A DNA stretch of 7,159 nt from Streptococcaceae bacterium (lineage in GTDB: Bacteria > Bacillota > Bacilli > Lactobacillales > Streptococcaceae): contig WREM01000050.1 in assembly GCA_009779335.1 (NCBI GenBank), forward strand, positions 1 through 7,159, in the 5' to 3' direction. Under the pieces are notes generated by a model. It made no database searches and was not told the origin of the DNA. It saw nothing but the letters and a program-made list of their open reading frames with translations. The position numbers and the translations under genes were made by a program. Below, one piece after another: positions 1-5,871 of the stretch; the stretch's first letter is position 1; every line of letters begins with the position of its first letter.

Positions 1-338
1 TCAATCATATAATAATTGTCTGCAGAGGGTGCAATGATAGGTGTAAACCCAAAAGCTAGGGAAGCATTAAGCTCTGGAGAACTTGGCCAGTCCTTTTCAC
101 TTTCGTGGATGTAAATCGGAGTATCAGGGTACTTATCTATAACCGATTTTAAGCCAATAATATGATCGAAATGAGCGTGAGTGAGTAGCACGGCAGATAA
201 GGGAAGTTGTGTCTGTTTCAAGGTTTTCAATATTTCGTCTTGATTACTCCCTGGATCAATGACGATACAAGAAGTATTATTGGAGAGGATATAGGTGTTT
301 TCTTGAGCAACTGTATTGACAATTTTTTTAATTTTCAT
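1..338 (-). CDS. Metallo-beta-lactamase-fold hydrolase, N-terminal part (gene cut by window edge)
   Basis: Read on the minus strand from the ATG at 338, the frame stays open for 112 codons to the window edge, so only the N-terminal part is present. The protein starts MKIKKIVNTVAQENTYIL, continues with a strand ending in IDPG (residues 27-30), and carries the zinc-binding HxHxDH motif as THAHFDH at residues 53-59. This layout is typical of the small glyoxalase II-like hydrolases of about 210 residues common in lactic acid bacteria. They are expected to be cytoplasmic and to bind two metal ions; the substrate cannot be told from sequence, and the remaining metal ligands lie outside the window. 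The gene starts two bases after the pbp1A stop, with no clear Shine-Dalgarno sequence, so it is probably the third gene of the recU-pbp1A operon and translated by coupling. The family is certain; the specific function is unknown. Confidence 0.88.
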   Translation of the reverse strand, partial: MKIKKIVNTVAQENTYILSNNTSCIVIDPGSNQDEILKTLKQTQLPLSAVLLTHAHFDHIIGLKSVIDKYPDTPIYIHESEKDWPSSPELNASLAFGFTPIIAPSADNYYMI

Positions 339-340
339 TT

Positions 341-2515
341 TTATCTGGAAGGTTTGGTAGAAGGGGCTACTGGTGCAGTAGAAGGAACAGAAGATGATGG
401 AGAAGGAGCTGGTGTATAAGTTCTTGCAGGATCTTTATAAGAATTTGAACCATCAGTAATAGAAACTTGATTTCCATTTTGAACCATATTACTTGGCATG
501 GTCCAATCTTGCACACTGTACGGATTAGGATAGAGTGTGGTCATCATTGCTTTGAAGACTCGTGCAGGGATATACATGGTATCTCCATAAATAGGTTGAA
601 GACGGTTTTTATATCCTTCCCATGTAGCCATTGCATATTGTGGAGTATAACCTGCAAAGAGTTCATCTGGGGACATTGAACCACCCATAAGATTAGGGTA
701 TCCTGCATTGGCTAGGGCTTGTTTATACTCATCATCCGTATAATTGGAAGTCCCTGTCTTCCCAGCAGAAGGCAAACCGGGGACTTGGGCATAACGTCCA
801 GTAGAGAGTGCAATGTTAGGATTGTCCCCACCAGAGATGACATCTTTAAGAATATTTGTAATAGCATAGGCTGTGGAAGGTTTCATGACTTGCGTGCTTT
901 GAGGTTTATAATCTACTTCTTTGCCGTTAGGATAGACAATCTTTGTCACATAGTAAGGCTTTGTATAGACACCGTTATTAGAGAAAGCACCGTAAGCGGC
1001 TGCCATTTTCAATGAGCTTGCTCCGTATTGATCAGAACCTCCACCTTGCCCGGGTGTATTAGAAGAAATGGCATTAGAATAAACAAGTGGATCAAAATTG
1101 ATTCCCAATGATGAAACAAACTTGCTAGAGTTATCAAGACCAACAGCGTTCAATGTTTTCACGGCTGGAATATTACGAGAAAGAGCAAGTGCTTGACGAA
1201 CAGTCAAGTTCCCCATGTATAGATTATCCCAGTCATTAAGCTGAGTGCTAGGGTCGTTAGGATAATAATAAGGTCCAGTATCACTGACATAATTTCCTGT
1301 TGAATTATAAACCCCATTTTCAAAGGCAGGTCCGTAATCAACGATAGGTTTCATAGATGATCCCCAGTCACGGTCAGTCTGTACAGCTTGATTAAACCCA
1401 AAAGTTACACCTGCAGGTTGATTCCGTCCACCTACTTGTGCGACAACAGCACCTGTCTGAGTATTGACGACTGTTGATGCTACTTGTAAGTCTTGATTAG
1501 GGAATGGGATGTAATCAGAGGTGTTGATGATATTGTAAAGGTTTTGTTGAGCAGTGGAATCCATTCCAGTGTAGATTTTAAGACCTGCATTGGTTACATC
1601 TTCGCCTGTTTCTTGATTGGCTTCATCAACTACTTGTTTGAGATAATTATCTGCATAGGCAGGGATATTTGCACTTTGTTTTAAAGGAATTAATCCATCA
1701 GTAATAGGTGTAGCTAGAGCTCTATCCTTGTCTGATTCGCTGATTTTCCCGTATTTATACATGGCGTTGATGACTAAGTCACGACGGTATTTGGCAGCAT
1801 CAGGATTAACATAAGGGTTGTAGGTGGTTGGAGCTTGAGGCATTCCTGCAAGTAATGCAATTTGTGCAGTAGATAAATCGTTTAATGATTTACCATAATA
1901 AGCTTTAGAAGCCGTCCCCATTCCGTAGTATCCATTAGCCATATTTACCTTGTTGACGTAGGCGGTGAAGATTTCTTCTTTACTGTATTTTTGATTCAAT
2001 TCAACAGCCATCCAAGCTTCTTGGACTTTAACACGCAAAGTTTGATCAGATTTATCAGTTGAGAAGAATGACAGTTTGATTAATTGCATATCAAGAGTAG
2101 AACCACCATTGACCGAAGTAGATTGAATGTTATGAATGAGCGATCCACCAATACGAATCGGGTCAACGCCACGTGTATTAAAGAAACGATGGTCTTCTAT
2201 TGAAGTCACGGCATCTACAAGTTTTGAAGGAATGGCATTAGGTTGTACAAGTTCACGTTGCTCAGTTCCAAGTTGTGCAATGACATTGTTGTCTTTGTCA
2301 TAAATGACAGTAGAAGGCTGGGATTGAATCTTAGCCATGTCCAATTTAGGTGCGTCTTTTGCATAGTAGTAAAAAACAGCTCCACCAATTACAAGTCCTA
2401 AGACAAGTACCGCAAGTAGAATAGTAAAAATAAACTTAAGACTTACAGTTAAAAGGCTTTGTTTCTTTTTGTTCTTTTTTTTGTTTTTGTTTTTCTTTTT
2501 TTGTTGAATTTTTAT
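341..2515 (-). CDS. pbp1A: Class A penicillin-binding protein 1A (bifunctional transglycosylase/transpeptidase)
   Basis: This protein polymerises lipid II into glycan strands and cross-links the peptides outside the membrane. Counting from the AUA at 2515 (724 residues), the order is a Lys/Asn-rich cytoplasmic tail (about 2-18), one membrane anchor (about 28-51), the GT51 domain with EDHRFF (catalytic Glu 107) and GGSTLDMQ, then the transpeptidase with SSMK (nucleophile Ser 386), SRN (446-448) and KTG (586-588). A Pro/Ser/Thr-rich tail ends the protein. Length and sequence closely resemble streptococcal PBP1a (about 720 residues). The start is the odd point. No ATG, GTG or TTG lies in frame between the recU stop (2524-2522, same frame) and a TTG at 2344, and starting at that TTG would remove the anchor. 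AUA 2515, nine bases after GAGG, fits best; AUU 2509 (722 residues) is the alternative. Identity is sure; the exact start is not. Confidence 0.93.
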   Translation of the reverse strand: MKIQQKKKNKNKKKNKKKQSLLTVSLKFIFTILLAVLVLGLVIGGAVFYYYAKDAPKLDMAKIQSQPSTVIYDKDNNVIAQLGTEQRELVQPNAIPSKLVDAVTSIEDHRFFNTRGVDPIRIGGSLIHNIQSTSVNGGSTLDMQLIKLSFFSTDKSDQTLRVKVQEAWMAVELNQKYSKEEIFTAYVNKVNMANGYYGMGTASKAYYGKSLNDLSTAQIALLAGMPQAPTTYNPYVNPDAAKYRRDLVINAMYKYGKISESDKDRALATPITDGLIPLKQSANIPAYADNYLKQVVDEANQETGEDVTNAGLKIYTGMDSTAQQNLYNIINTSDYIPFPNQDLQVASTVVNTQTGAVVAQVGGRNQPAGVTFGFNQAVQTDRDWGSSMKPIVDYGPAFENGVYNSTGNYVSDTGPYYYPNDPSTQLNDWDNLYMGNLTVRQALALSRNIPAVKTLNAVGLDNSSKFVSSLGINFDPLVYSNAISSNTPGQGGGSDQYGASSLKMAAAYGAFSNNGVYTKPYYVTKIVYPNGKEVDYKPQSTQVMKPSTAYAITNILKDVISGGDNPNIALSTGRYAQVPGLPSAGKTGTSNYTDDEYKQALANAGYPNLMGGSMSPDELFAGYTPQYAMATWEGYKNRLQPIYGDTMYIPARVFKAMMTTLYPNPYSVQDWTMPSNMVQNGNQVSITDGSNSYKDPARTYTPAPSPSSSVPSTAPVAPSTKPSR
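2462..2503 (-). repeat. A-rich homopolymer tract in the pbp1A N-terminus
   Basis: On the coding strand this stretch has no T and consists of A runs broken by single C or G bases. It includes a run of seven A (2502-2496) and one of eight A (2482-2475). It encodes the Lys/Asn-rich cytoplasmic tail of PBP1A. Runs of this length are known to be prone to replication or transcript slippage; whether that happens here cannot be seen. Confidence 0.7.
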
Positions 2516-2521
2516 TTTCTT

Positions 2522-3121
2522 TTACCTCAGCATTAATTTATTTACAATGTCTAAGTAAGGAACACGGGGGATTTTACCCAACATTATCTCATGTCCCATT
2601 TCTTTAATGTAATCAAGCGGAATGGATTTCAACCCTTTCTTTTGATGATAGAAATCAATCAAGTCAGATGCAGGAAGCAAATAGGTTTGTTCCAAGGCTG
2701 TGAAATGGAGCAAAACAAATGCAATTCCCCCTTGTTCCAAGACTTTTTCCATGTGAATAATCTGATGTTCATGGAAGTTTTTCATAGGGAAACTTGTTTT
2801 TTGCTGTGTTTCTTTAGCTTCAAAATCAATGTATTTCCCTTGATAAACTCCTGAATAGTCAGTAGTAGAAGCTTGCTTAAAGTAGGCTTCTGTGATTTTA
2901 GCCCGACTACGCATGGGATAATCAACCTTAACGATTTGTATAGGTGTCGGTTTCTTGTGAATGACTGCAACTCCATGGGCTAGATAATAATCGTTTGTCG
3001 CATTGATTTCAAATTCAAAATTCATTCCTCGTTTTCCAAATTGAACCTTATTCTTTTCAGGAGTTGAAGATTTAGGTTTATTAGGAGAGAGGTTTTTTGT
3101 TCCTTGAGGATATTTTATCAT
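2522..3121 (-). CDS. recU: Holliday junction resolvase RecU
   Basis: This 199-residue protein has the RecU layout: a basic, poorly ordered N-terminus, GKRGMNFE (residues 29-36) and the PD-(D/E)XK nuclease core. Asp 88 (in TDYSG), Glu 101 and Lys 103 (in DFEAK) fall at the positions of the catalytic residues of Bacillus subtilis RecU, and Gln 120 follows in HEHQ. RecU cuts four-way junctions during recombinational repair and chromosome segregation and modulates RecA; it acts in the cytoplasm. The ATG at 3121 follows an AAAGAGAGT sequence, an imperfect Shine-Dalgarno match. The gene is first in an operon with pbp1A, a pairing widely conserved in Firmicutes and taken to link chromosome resolution with wall synthesis at division. 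Its TAA is followed after six bases by the probable pbp1A start. I see no damage. Confidence 0.95.
   Translation of the reverse strand: MIKYPQGTKNLSPNKPKSSTPEKNKVQFGKRGMNFEFEINATNDYYLAHGVAVIHKKPTPIQIVKVDYPMRSRAKITEAYFKQASTTDYSGVYQGKYIDFEAKETQQKTSFPMKNFHEHQIIHMEKVLEQGGIAFVLLHFTALEQTYLLPASDLIDFYHQKKGLKSIPLDYIKEMGHEIMLGKIPRVPYLDIVNKLMLR
2525..2528 (-). promoter_or_regulatory. Shine-Dalgarno site (GAGG) of pbp1A, inside the end of recU
   Basis: The last sense codons of recU (CTG AGG) just before its TAA contain GAGG, the only good anti-16S match near the pbp1A start. It lies nine bases before AUA 2515 and fifteen before AUU 2509. This favours AUA and implies translation coupled to recU termination. 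The spacing is read directly; its use is inferred. Confidence 0.5.
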
Positions 3122-3169
3122 TTTTACTCTCTTTGCATTAAAGATTTGCGTAAATTATCTTGCTTGGTC

Positions 3170-3198
3170 TTTATTAAAAATTAAGATAATTATATAAT
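3170..3198 (+). promoter_or_regulatory. Probable ypsA promoter
   Basis: A consensus TATAAT at 3193-3198 lies 17 bases after a weak -35 candidate, TTTATT (3170-3175). The predicted start near 3205 gives a leader of about 29 bases ahead of the ypsA ATG. The -10 sits inside the palindrome ATTATATAAT (3189-3198), so the same bases could also serve the other strand. The surrounding AT richness makes the exact call uncertain. Confidence 0.45.
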
Positions 3199-3202
3199 GT
3201 AT

Positions 3203-3211
3203 ATTATACCA
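3203..3211 (-). promoter_or_regulatory. Extended -10 promoter for recU-pbp1A operon
   Basis: On the minus strand, TGG followed by TATAAT (3211 down to 3203) forms a perfect extended -10 element. The position 17 bases upstream (3231-3226) reads TTTTTC, a poor -35, as is common with extended -10 promoters. The predicted start is near 3196, giving a leader of about 75 bases before recU. No other convincing minus-strand promoter is seen in the gap. Confidence 0.55.
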
Positions 3212-3233
3212 CAAAATTGAATGAGGAAAAACA

Positions 3234-3758
3234 ATGGAAACAATGCTTGTTATGGGTTATAGTAATTTTGATTTGGGGATTTTTGATGATAAGGATATAA
3301 AAGTGACCATTATCAAAAAGGCAATCAGAGAGAGATTGATATCATACATAGAGCAAGGCTTGAAATGGTTAATTTTCACAGGGAATATGGGCTTTGAATA
3401 TTGGGTATTGCAAGAGTCAAAATCATTACAAGAAGAGTACAAGTTTCAGCTGGCAGTTATATTTGATTTTGAAACACATGGGCAAAATTGGAACGAGAGT
3501 AATCAAATGAAATTATCAGAATTCAAAAATTTAGATTATGTCAAATATGCCTTTGAATCTTATGAAAATGCTAATCAATTCAGAACCTATAATGATTTTT
3601 TACTGGATAATTCAGATGGAGCCTTTGTTTTTTATGATGAGGAAAATGAGACAAAACTCAAATATATGACCACAAGAATGAAAAATCAGGACGTTTATAT
3701 CCTTGATTTTCTCACATTTGAAGACTTACAGGACATTTATGAAGATATGAACAATTAG
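3234..3758 (+). CDS. ypsA: YpsA-type DUF1273/UPF0398 protein (SLOG-like fold)
   Basis: The 174-residue product matches the UPF0398/DUF1273 family along its whole length. Family signatures include the start LVMGYSNFDLGIFDDKD, WLIFTGNMGFEYW (about residues 45-57), the FETHGQNWNE block (about 80-89) and FVFYDEENETKLKYM near 130-145. The family is assigned to the SLOG superfamily, thought to bind nucleotide-type ligands, and Bacillus subtilis YpsA has been linked to cell division and oxidative stress; the biochemical activity is unknown. The ATG at 3234 has a good GAGG seven bases upstream. The gene diverges from recU-pbp1A, an arrangement familiar in streptococci, but here an spx gene follows rather than the division gene gpsB that often sits beside ypsA. 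Length is normal and the frame intact. Family call is firm, role is inferred from relatives. Confidence 0.9.
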   Translation: METMLVMGYSNFDLGIFDDKDIKVTIIKKAIRERLISYIEQGLKWLIFTGNMGFEYWVLQESKSLQEEYKFQLAVIFDFETHGQNWNESNQMKLSEFKNLDYVKYAFESYENANQFRTYNDFLLDNSDGAFVFYDEENETKLKYMTTRMKNQDVYILDFLTFEDLQDIYEDMNN

Positions 3759-3790
3759 GAGTGTATTTCCTTTTTTTGACAAGATAAATC

Positions 3791-3799
3791 TGTTATACT
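3791..3799 (+). promoter_or_regulatory. Extended -10 promoter for spx-UPF0223
   Basis: TGT followed by TATACT (3791-3799) is a good extended -10 element, and the predicted start is near 3806. A perfect TTGACA lies at 3776-3781, but only 12 bases separate it from TATACT, too short for a normal sigma-A pair. At a 17-base spacing the -35 position is the poly-T at 3771-3776. The promoter therefore probably relies on the extended -10, perhaps with an activator. Confidence 0.55.
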
Positions 3800-3810
3800 T
3801 GTAAGACAAG
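3798..3810 (+). promoter_or_regulatory. 13-bp palindrome at spx transcription start (candidate operator)
   Basis: CTTGT-AAG-ACAAG is a perfect inverted repeat overlapping the last two bases of the -10 and the predicted start. A third copy of the half-site, ACAAG, lies at 3779-3783, exactly 27 bases before the ACAAG at 3806. This is a typical repressor position. The regulator is not identifiable from the window, and no match to a known box is claimed. Confidence 0.35.
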
Positions 3811-3834
3811 CTTTAAGAGAGGGGAGTAGAAGTG

Positions 3835-4236
3835 ATGATCGATTTATTTCTGTCACCGTCATGCACAAGCTGTCGAAAAGCAAGAGCATGGTTAGACACT
3901 TATCAGCTTGATTATGTCGAGCATAATATATTGACACAACCTATGACAGAAAAGGGATTGAAGAAGATTCTGTCTTTGACTGAAAATGGAACGGAAGATA
4001 TCATTTCTACCCGTTCTAAAATTTTTCAGAAATTAAAGGTAGATGTCAATGAGTTTACAATCAATGAGCTGATTGAGCTATTAAAGGAACATCCCGATTT
4101 ATTGAGACGTCCTATTATTACAGACAGCCAATTTCTACAAATTGGGTTTAATGAAGATGAAATTCGAGCATTCTTACCTCGTTCGTATCGCCGAGCAGGG
4201 ATGGCAAAAGCAATAGAAAGAATAGAAAACGAGTGA
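3835..4236 (+). CDS. spx: Spx-family transcriptional regulator (ArsC-like fold)
   Basis: The 133-residue product is a complete Spx/ArsC-family protein. The CxxC redox switch is Cys10-Thr-Ser-Cys13, Gly 52 (in ENGTED) sits where Spx contacts the RNA polymerase alpha C-terminal domain, and RRP (91-93) matches the conserved Arg and cis-Pro. Spx proteins bind alpha to redirect transcription during disulfide or wall stress and are usually controlled by ClpXP. The C-terminus here, RIENE, does not resemble the LAN end of Bacillus subtilis Spx. Lactic acid bacteria carry several paralogues, and I cannot say which this is. The ATG at 3835 is chosen over the GTG at 3832 because it lies eight bases after GGAG within AGAGGGGAG and gives the standard Spx N-terminus. 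It overlaps the next gene by four bases. Confidence 0.92.
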   Translation: MIDLFLSPSCTSCRKARAWLDTYQLDYVEHNILTQPMTEKGLKKILSLTENGTEDIISTRSKIFQKLKVDVNEFTINELIELLKEHPDLLRRPIITDSQFLQIGFNEDEIRAFLPRSYRRAGMAKAIERIENE

Positions 4237-4493
4237 ATGAAAATTATGCTTACCCCTTAGATTATACATGGACGACAGAAGAGATAACGATTGTTTTTTC
4301 TTTTTTTAAGCAAGTGGAAAATTATTACGAGAACAAAAGAGACAACCAAGAATTTTTGAAGGCTTATCAAAAATTCAAAACAGTAGTTCCCTCTAAAATG
4401 CAGGAAAAACAAATAGGAAAAGAATTTGAACAAAATAGTGGCTATTCTATTTATGAGGCTCTTCAGTCAGTTAAATCCGTCAACAATACGTGA
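4233..4493 (+). CDS. UPF0223 family protein (YktA-like)
   Basis: This 86-residue acidic protein matches the UPF0223 family, whose Bacillus subtilis member is YktA. Recognisable parts are the start NENYAYPLDYTWTTEEI, a central helical stretch with FLKAYQKFKTVVPSKMQEKQ, and the closing EFEQNSGYSIYEAL. It should be a small helical cytoplasmic protein; no function is established for the family that I know of. The start is the GTG at 4233, which forms a GTGA overlap with the spx stop (TGA 4234-4236). An ATG at 4237 is in another frame and stops after seven codons, so it is not the start. The overlap implies translational coupling to spx and makes this part of the same transcript. I see no clear independent Shine-Dalgarno sequence. 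Confidence 0.88.
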   Translation: MNENYAYPLDYTWTTEEITIVFSFFKQVENYYENKRDNQEFLKAYQKFKTVVPSKMQEKQIGKEFEQNSGYSIYEALQSVKSVNNT

Positions 4494-4527
4494 TAAATTT
4501 TGGTTTATGAATCAATTTTCTAAAATG

Positions 4528-4536
4528 TGTTACAAT
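4528..4536 (+). promoter_or_regulatory. Extended -10 promoter for murA
   Basis: TGT followed by TACAAT (4528-4536) is a plausible extended -10 in the 74-base gap before murA. The -35 position (about 4508-4513, TGAATC) is poor. The predicted start near 4543 gives a leader of about 25 bases. A weak hairpin (4500-4515) just upstream suggests partial separation from the spx transcript. Confidence 0.5.
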
Positions 4537-4567
4537 AAAAAATAAAAAATATAGAAAAGTGAAATTT

Positions 4568-5827
4568 ATGGATCAAATAATCGTAAAAGGTGGACATACA
4601 AAACTTCAAGGAACAGTAGAAATTGAAGGGGCGAAAAATGCAGTCTTACCTCTTCTTGCAGCGACACTGTTACATAATGAAGGTGAGGTTGTTTTGCGTA
4701 ATGTCCCTCGTTTGAGTGATGTTTATGTCATGAATGACCTTGTCAGACATCTTGGTTCTGATCTTTCTTTTGATGAAGAAGCAAAGATTGTACGAGCTGG
4801 TGCTGCAAAAGAAGTCGAGATTAAAGCACCTTATGAATATGTCAGTAAGATGCGAGCATCTATCGTGGTTATGGGTCCTATTCTTGCTCGTAATGGAAAA
4901 GCTCGTGTATCTATGCCTGGTGGATGTTCGATAGGATCACGTCCCATTGATTTACATTTGCGTGGTTTTGAACTCATGGGTGCAAAAATAACTCAAACAG
5001 CTGGGTACATTGAAGCGACAACGGACAAACTCAAAGGTGCCTATATCTATATGGATTTCCCATCTGTTGGGGCTACTCAAAATCTTATGATGGCAGCGAC
5101 CTTAGCAGAAGGAACAACCACGCTTGAAAATGCCGCTCGTGAACCTGAAATTGTTGATTTGGCTAATCTTTTAAATAAGATGGGTGCGGATGTCAAAGGT
5201 GCAGGGACTGAGACGATTGTCATAAAAGGTGTGGAATCTATGCACGGTGCACAACATTCTGTTGTGCAAGATCGTATAGAAGCAGGGACATTTATGGTTG
5301 CTGCAGCGATGACTCAAGGAGATGTGCTTATTAAAGAAGCAGTACCTGAGCATAATCGTCCACTTATTTCAAAATTAATAGAAATGGGTGTTAAGTTTGT
5401 TCAAGAAGAAGAAGGAATGCGAGTAAAAGGACCCGAACGTCTAAAATTTACCCATGTTAAGACCCTTCCACATCCCGGTTTTCCAACAGACATGCAAGCA
5501 CAAATGACTGCTGCACAAGCTATTGCTGAAGGGGAGTCAACGATGATTGAGACAGTTTTTGAAAATCGTTTCCAACATCTAGAAGAAATGCGTCGTATGG
5601 GTGTTGATGTTGACATCACACGAGATACTGCTCAAATAGATGGGCGATTAGATTTACAAGGTGCTCGAGTGAAATCTACAGATTTACGTGCTTCTGCTGC
5701 ACTCATTCTTCTTGGAATGGTTGCAGATGGAGAGACTGTGGTCAGCAAACTTAATCATTTGGATAGAGGGTACTACAACTTCCATGAAAAGTTAAAAGCC
5801 CTGGGTGCAGATATCGAACGTGTATAA
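4568..5827 (+). CDS. murA: UDP-N-acetylglucosamine 1-carboxyvinyltransferase (MurA)
   Basis: MurA transfers enolpyruvyl from phosphoenolpyruvate to UDP-GlcNAc, the first committed step of peptidoglycan synthesis in the cytoplasm. The 419-residue product is full length. Key residues are visible: Lys 23 in EGAKNAVLP, the catalytic Cys 120 in MPGGCSIGSRPID, Asp 308 in GFPTDMQ and Arg 400 in HLDRGYYNFH, equivalent to Escherichia coli Lys 22, Cys 115, Asp 305 and Arg 397. Having Cys rather than Asp at 120 predicts fosfomycin sensitivity of the enzyme itself. By eye it resembles Bacillus subtilis MurAA. Low-GC Gram-positives commonly have two MurA paralogues. The ATG at 4568 gives the usual MDQIIVKGG start; an in-frame GTG at 4559 would add three residues and sits in the weak AAAGTGA Shine-Dalgarno region. 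The gene ends at a convergent terminator facing the MFS gene. Confidence 0.96.
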   Translation: MDQIIVKGGHTKLQGTVEIEGAKNAVLPLLAATLLHNEGEVVLRNVPRLSDVYVMNDLVRHLGSDLSFDEEAKIVRAGAAKEVEIKAPYEYVSKMRASIVVMGPILARNGKARVSMPGGCSIGSRPIDLHLRGFELMGAKITQTAGYIEATTDKLKGAYIYMDFPSVGATQNLMMAATLAEGTTTLENAAREPEIVDLANLLNKMGADVKGAGTETIVIKGVESMHGAQHSVVQDRIEAGTFMVAAAMTQGDVLIKEAVPEHNRPLISKLIEMGVKFVQEEEGMRVKGPERLKFTHVKTLPHPGFPTDMQAQMTAAQAIAEGESTMIETVFENRFQHLEEMRRMGVDVDITRDTAQIDGRLDLQGARVKSTDLRASAALILLGMVADGETVVSKLNHLDRGYYNFHEKLKALGADIERV

Positions 5828-5840
5828 AATTTGAAAATAA

Positions 5841-5871
5841 AAAAATCAATGCTCAGTTGATTTTTCTTTTT
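5841..5871. terminator. Bidirectional terminator between murA and the MFS gene
   Basis: AAAAATCAA (5841-5849) and TTGATTTTT (5857-5865) form a perfect 9-bp stem with a 7-base loop. On the plus strand it leads into TTTTTCTTTTT, and on the minus strand into a run of seven T. It sits just after the murA stop and overlaps the last codons and TGA of the MFS gene. The stem has only two G-C pairs, so termination may be incomplete. Confidence 0.7.

Noticed and set aside
207..419. Plus-strand 70-codon open frame across the pbp1A/hydrolase junction
   Set aside because: It lies antisense to two well-supported genes and its Gly/Glu-rich end is the complement of the PBP1A Pro/Ser-rich tail; no ribosome site or family resemblance.
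2342..2344. TTG at 2344 as the pbp1A start
   Set aside because: It would remove the only membrane anchor and the basic tail, there is no Shine-Dalgarno sequence, and the upstream in-frame sequence clearly encodes the anchor.
2516..2524. Readthrough of the recU TAA to make a RecU-PBP1A fusion, as the two share a frame
   Set aside because: RecU must remain in the cytoplasm and works alone; a GAGG site with a nearby possible AUA start explains the arrangement better. The shared frame may be chance (one in three).
3757..3777. AGGA/TCCT hairpin followed by seven T as a terminator of ypsA
   Set aside because: The stem is only four base pairs; the T run may instead be part of the spx promoter upstream region.
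4500..4515. Hairpin TTGGTT-TATG-AATCAA followed by TTTTC as an intrinsic terminator after UPF0223
   Set aside because: The six-pair stem includes one G-U pair and the T tract is only four bases, so strong termination is not supported; it may weakly separate murA from the spx transcript.
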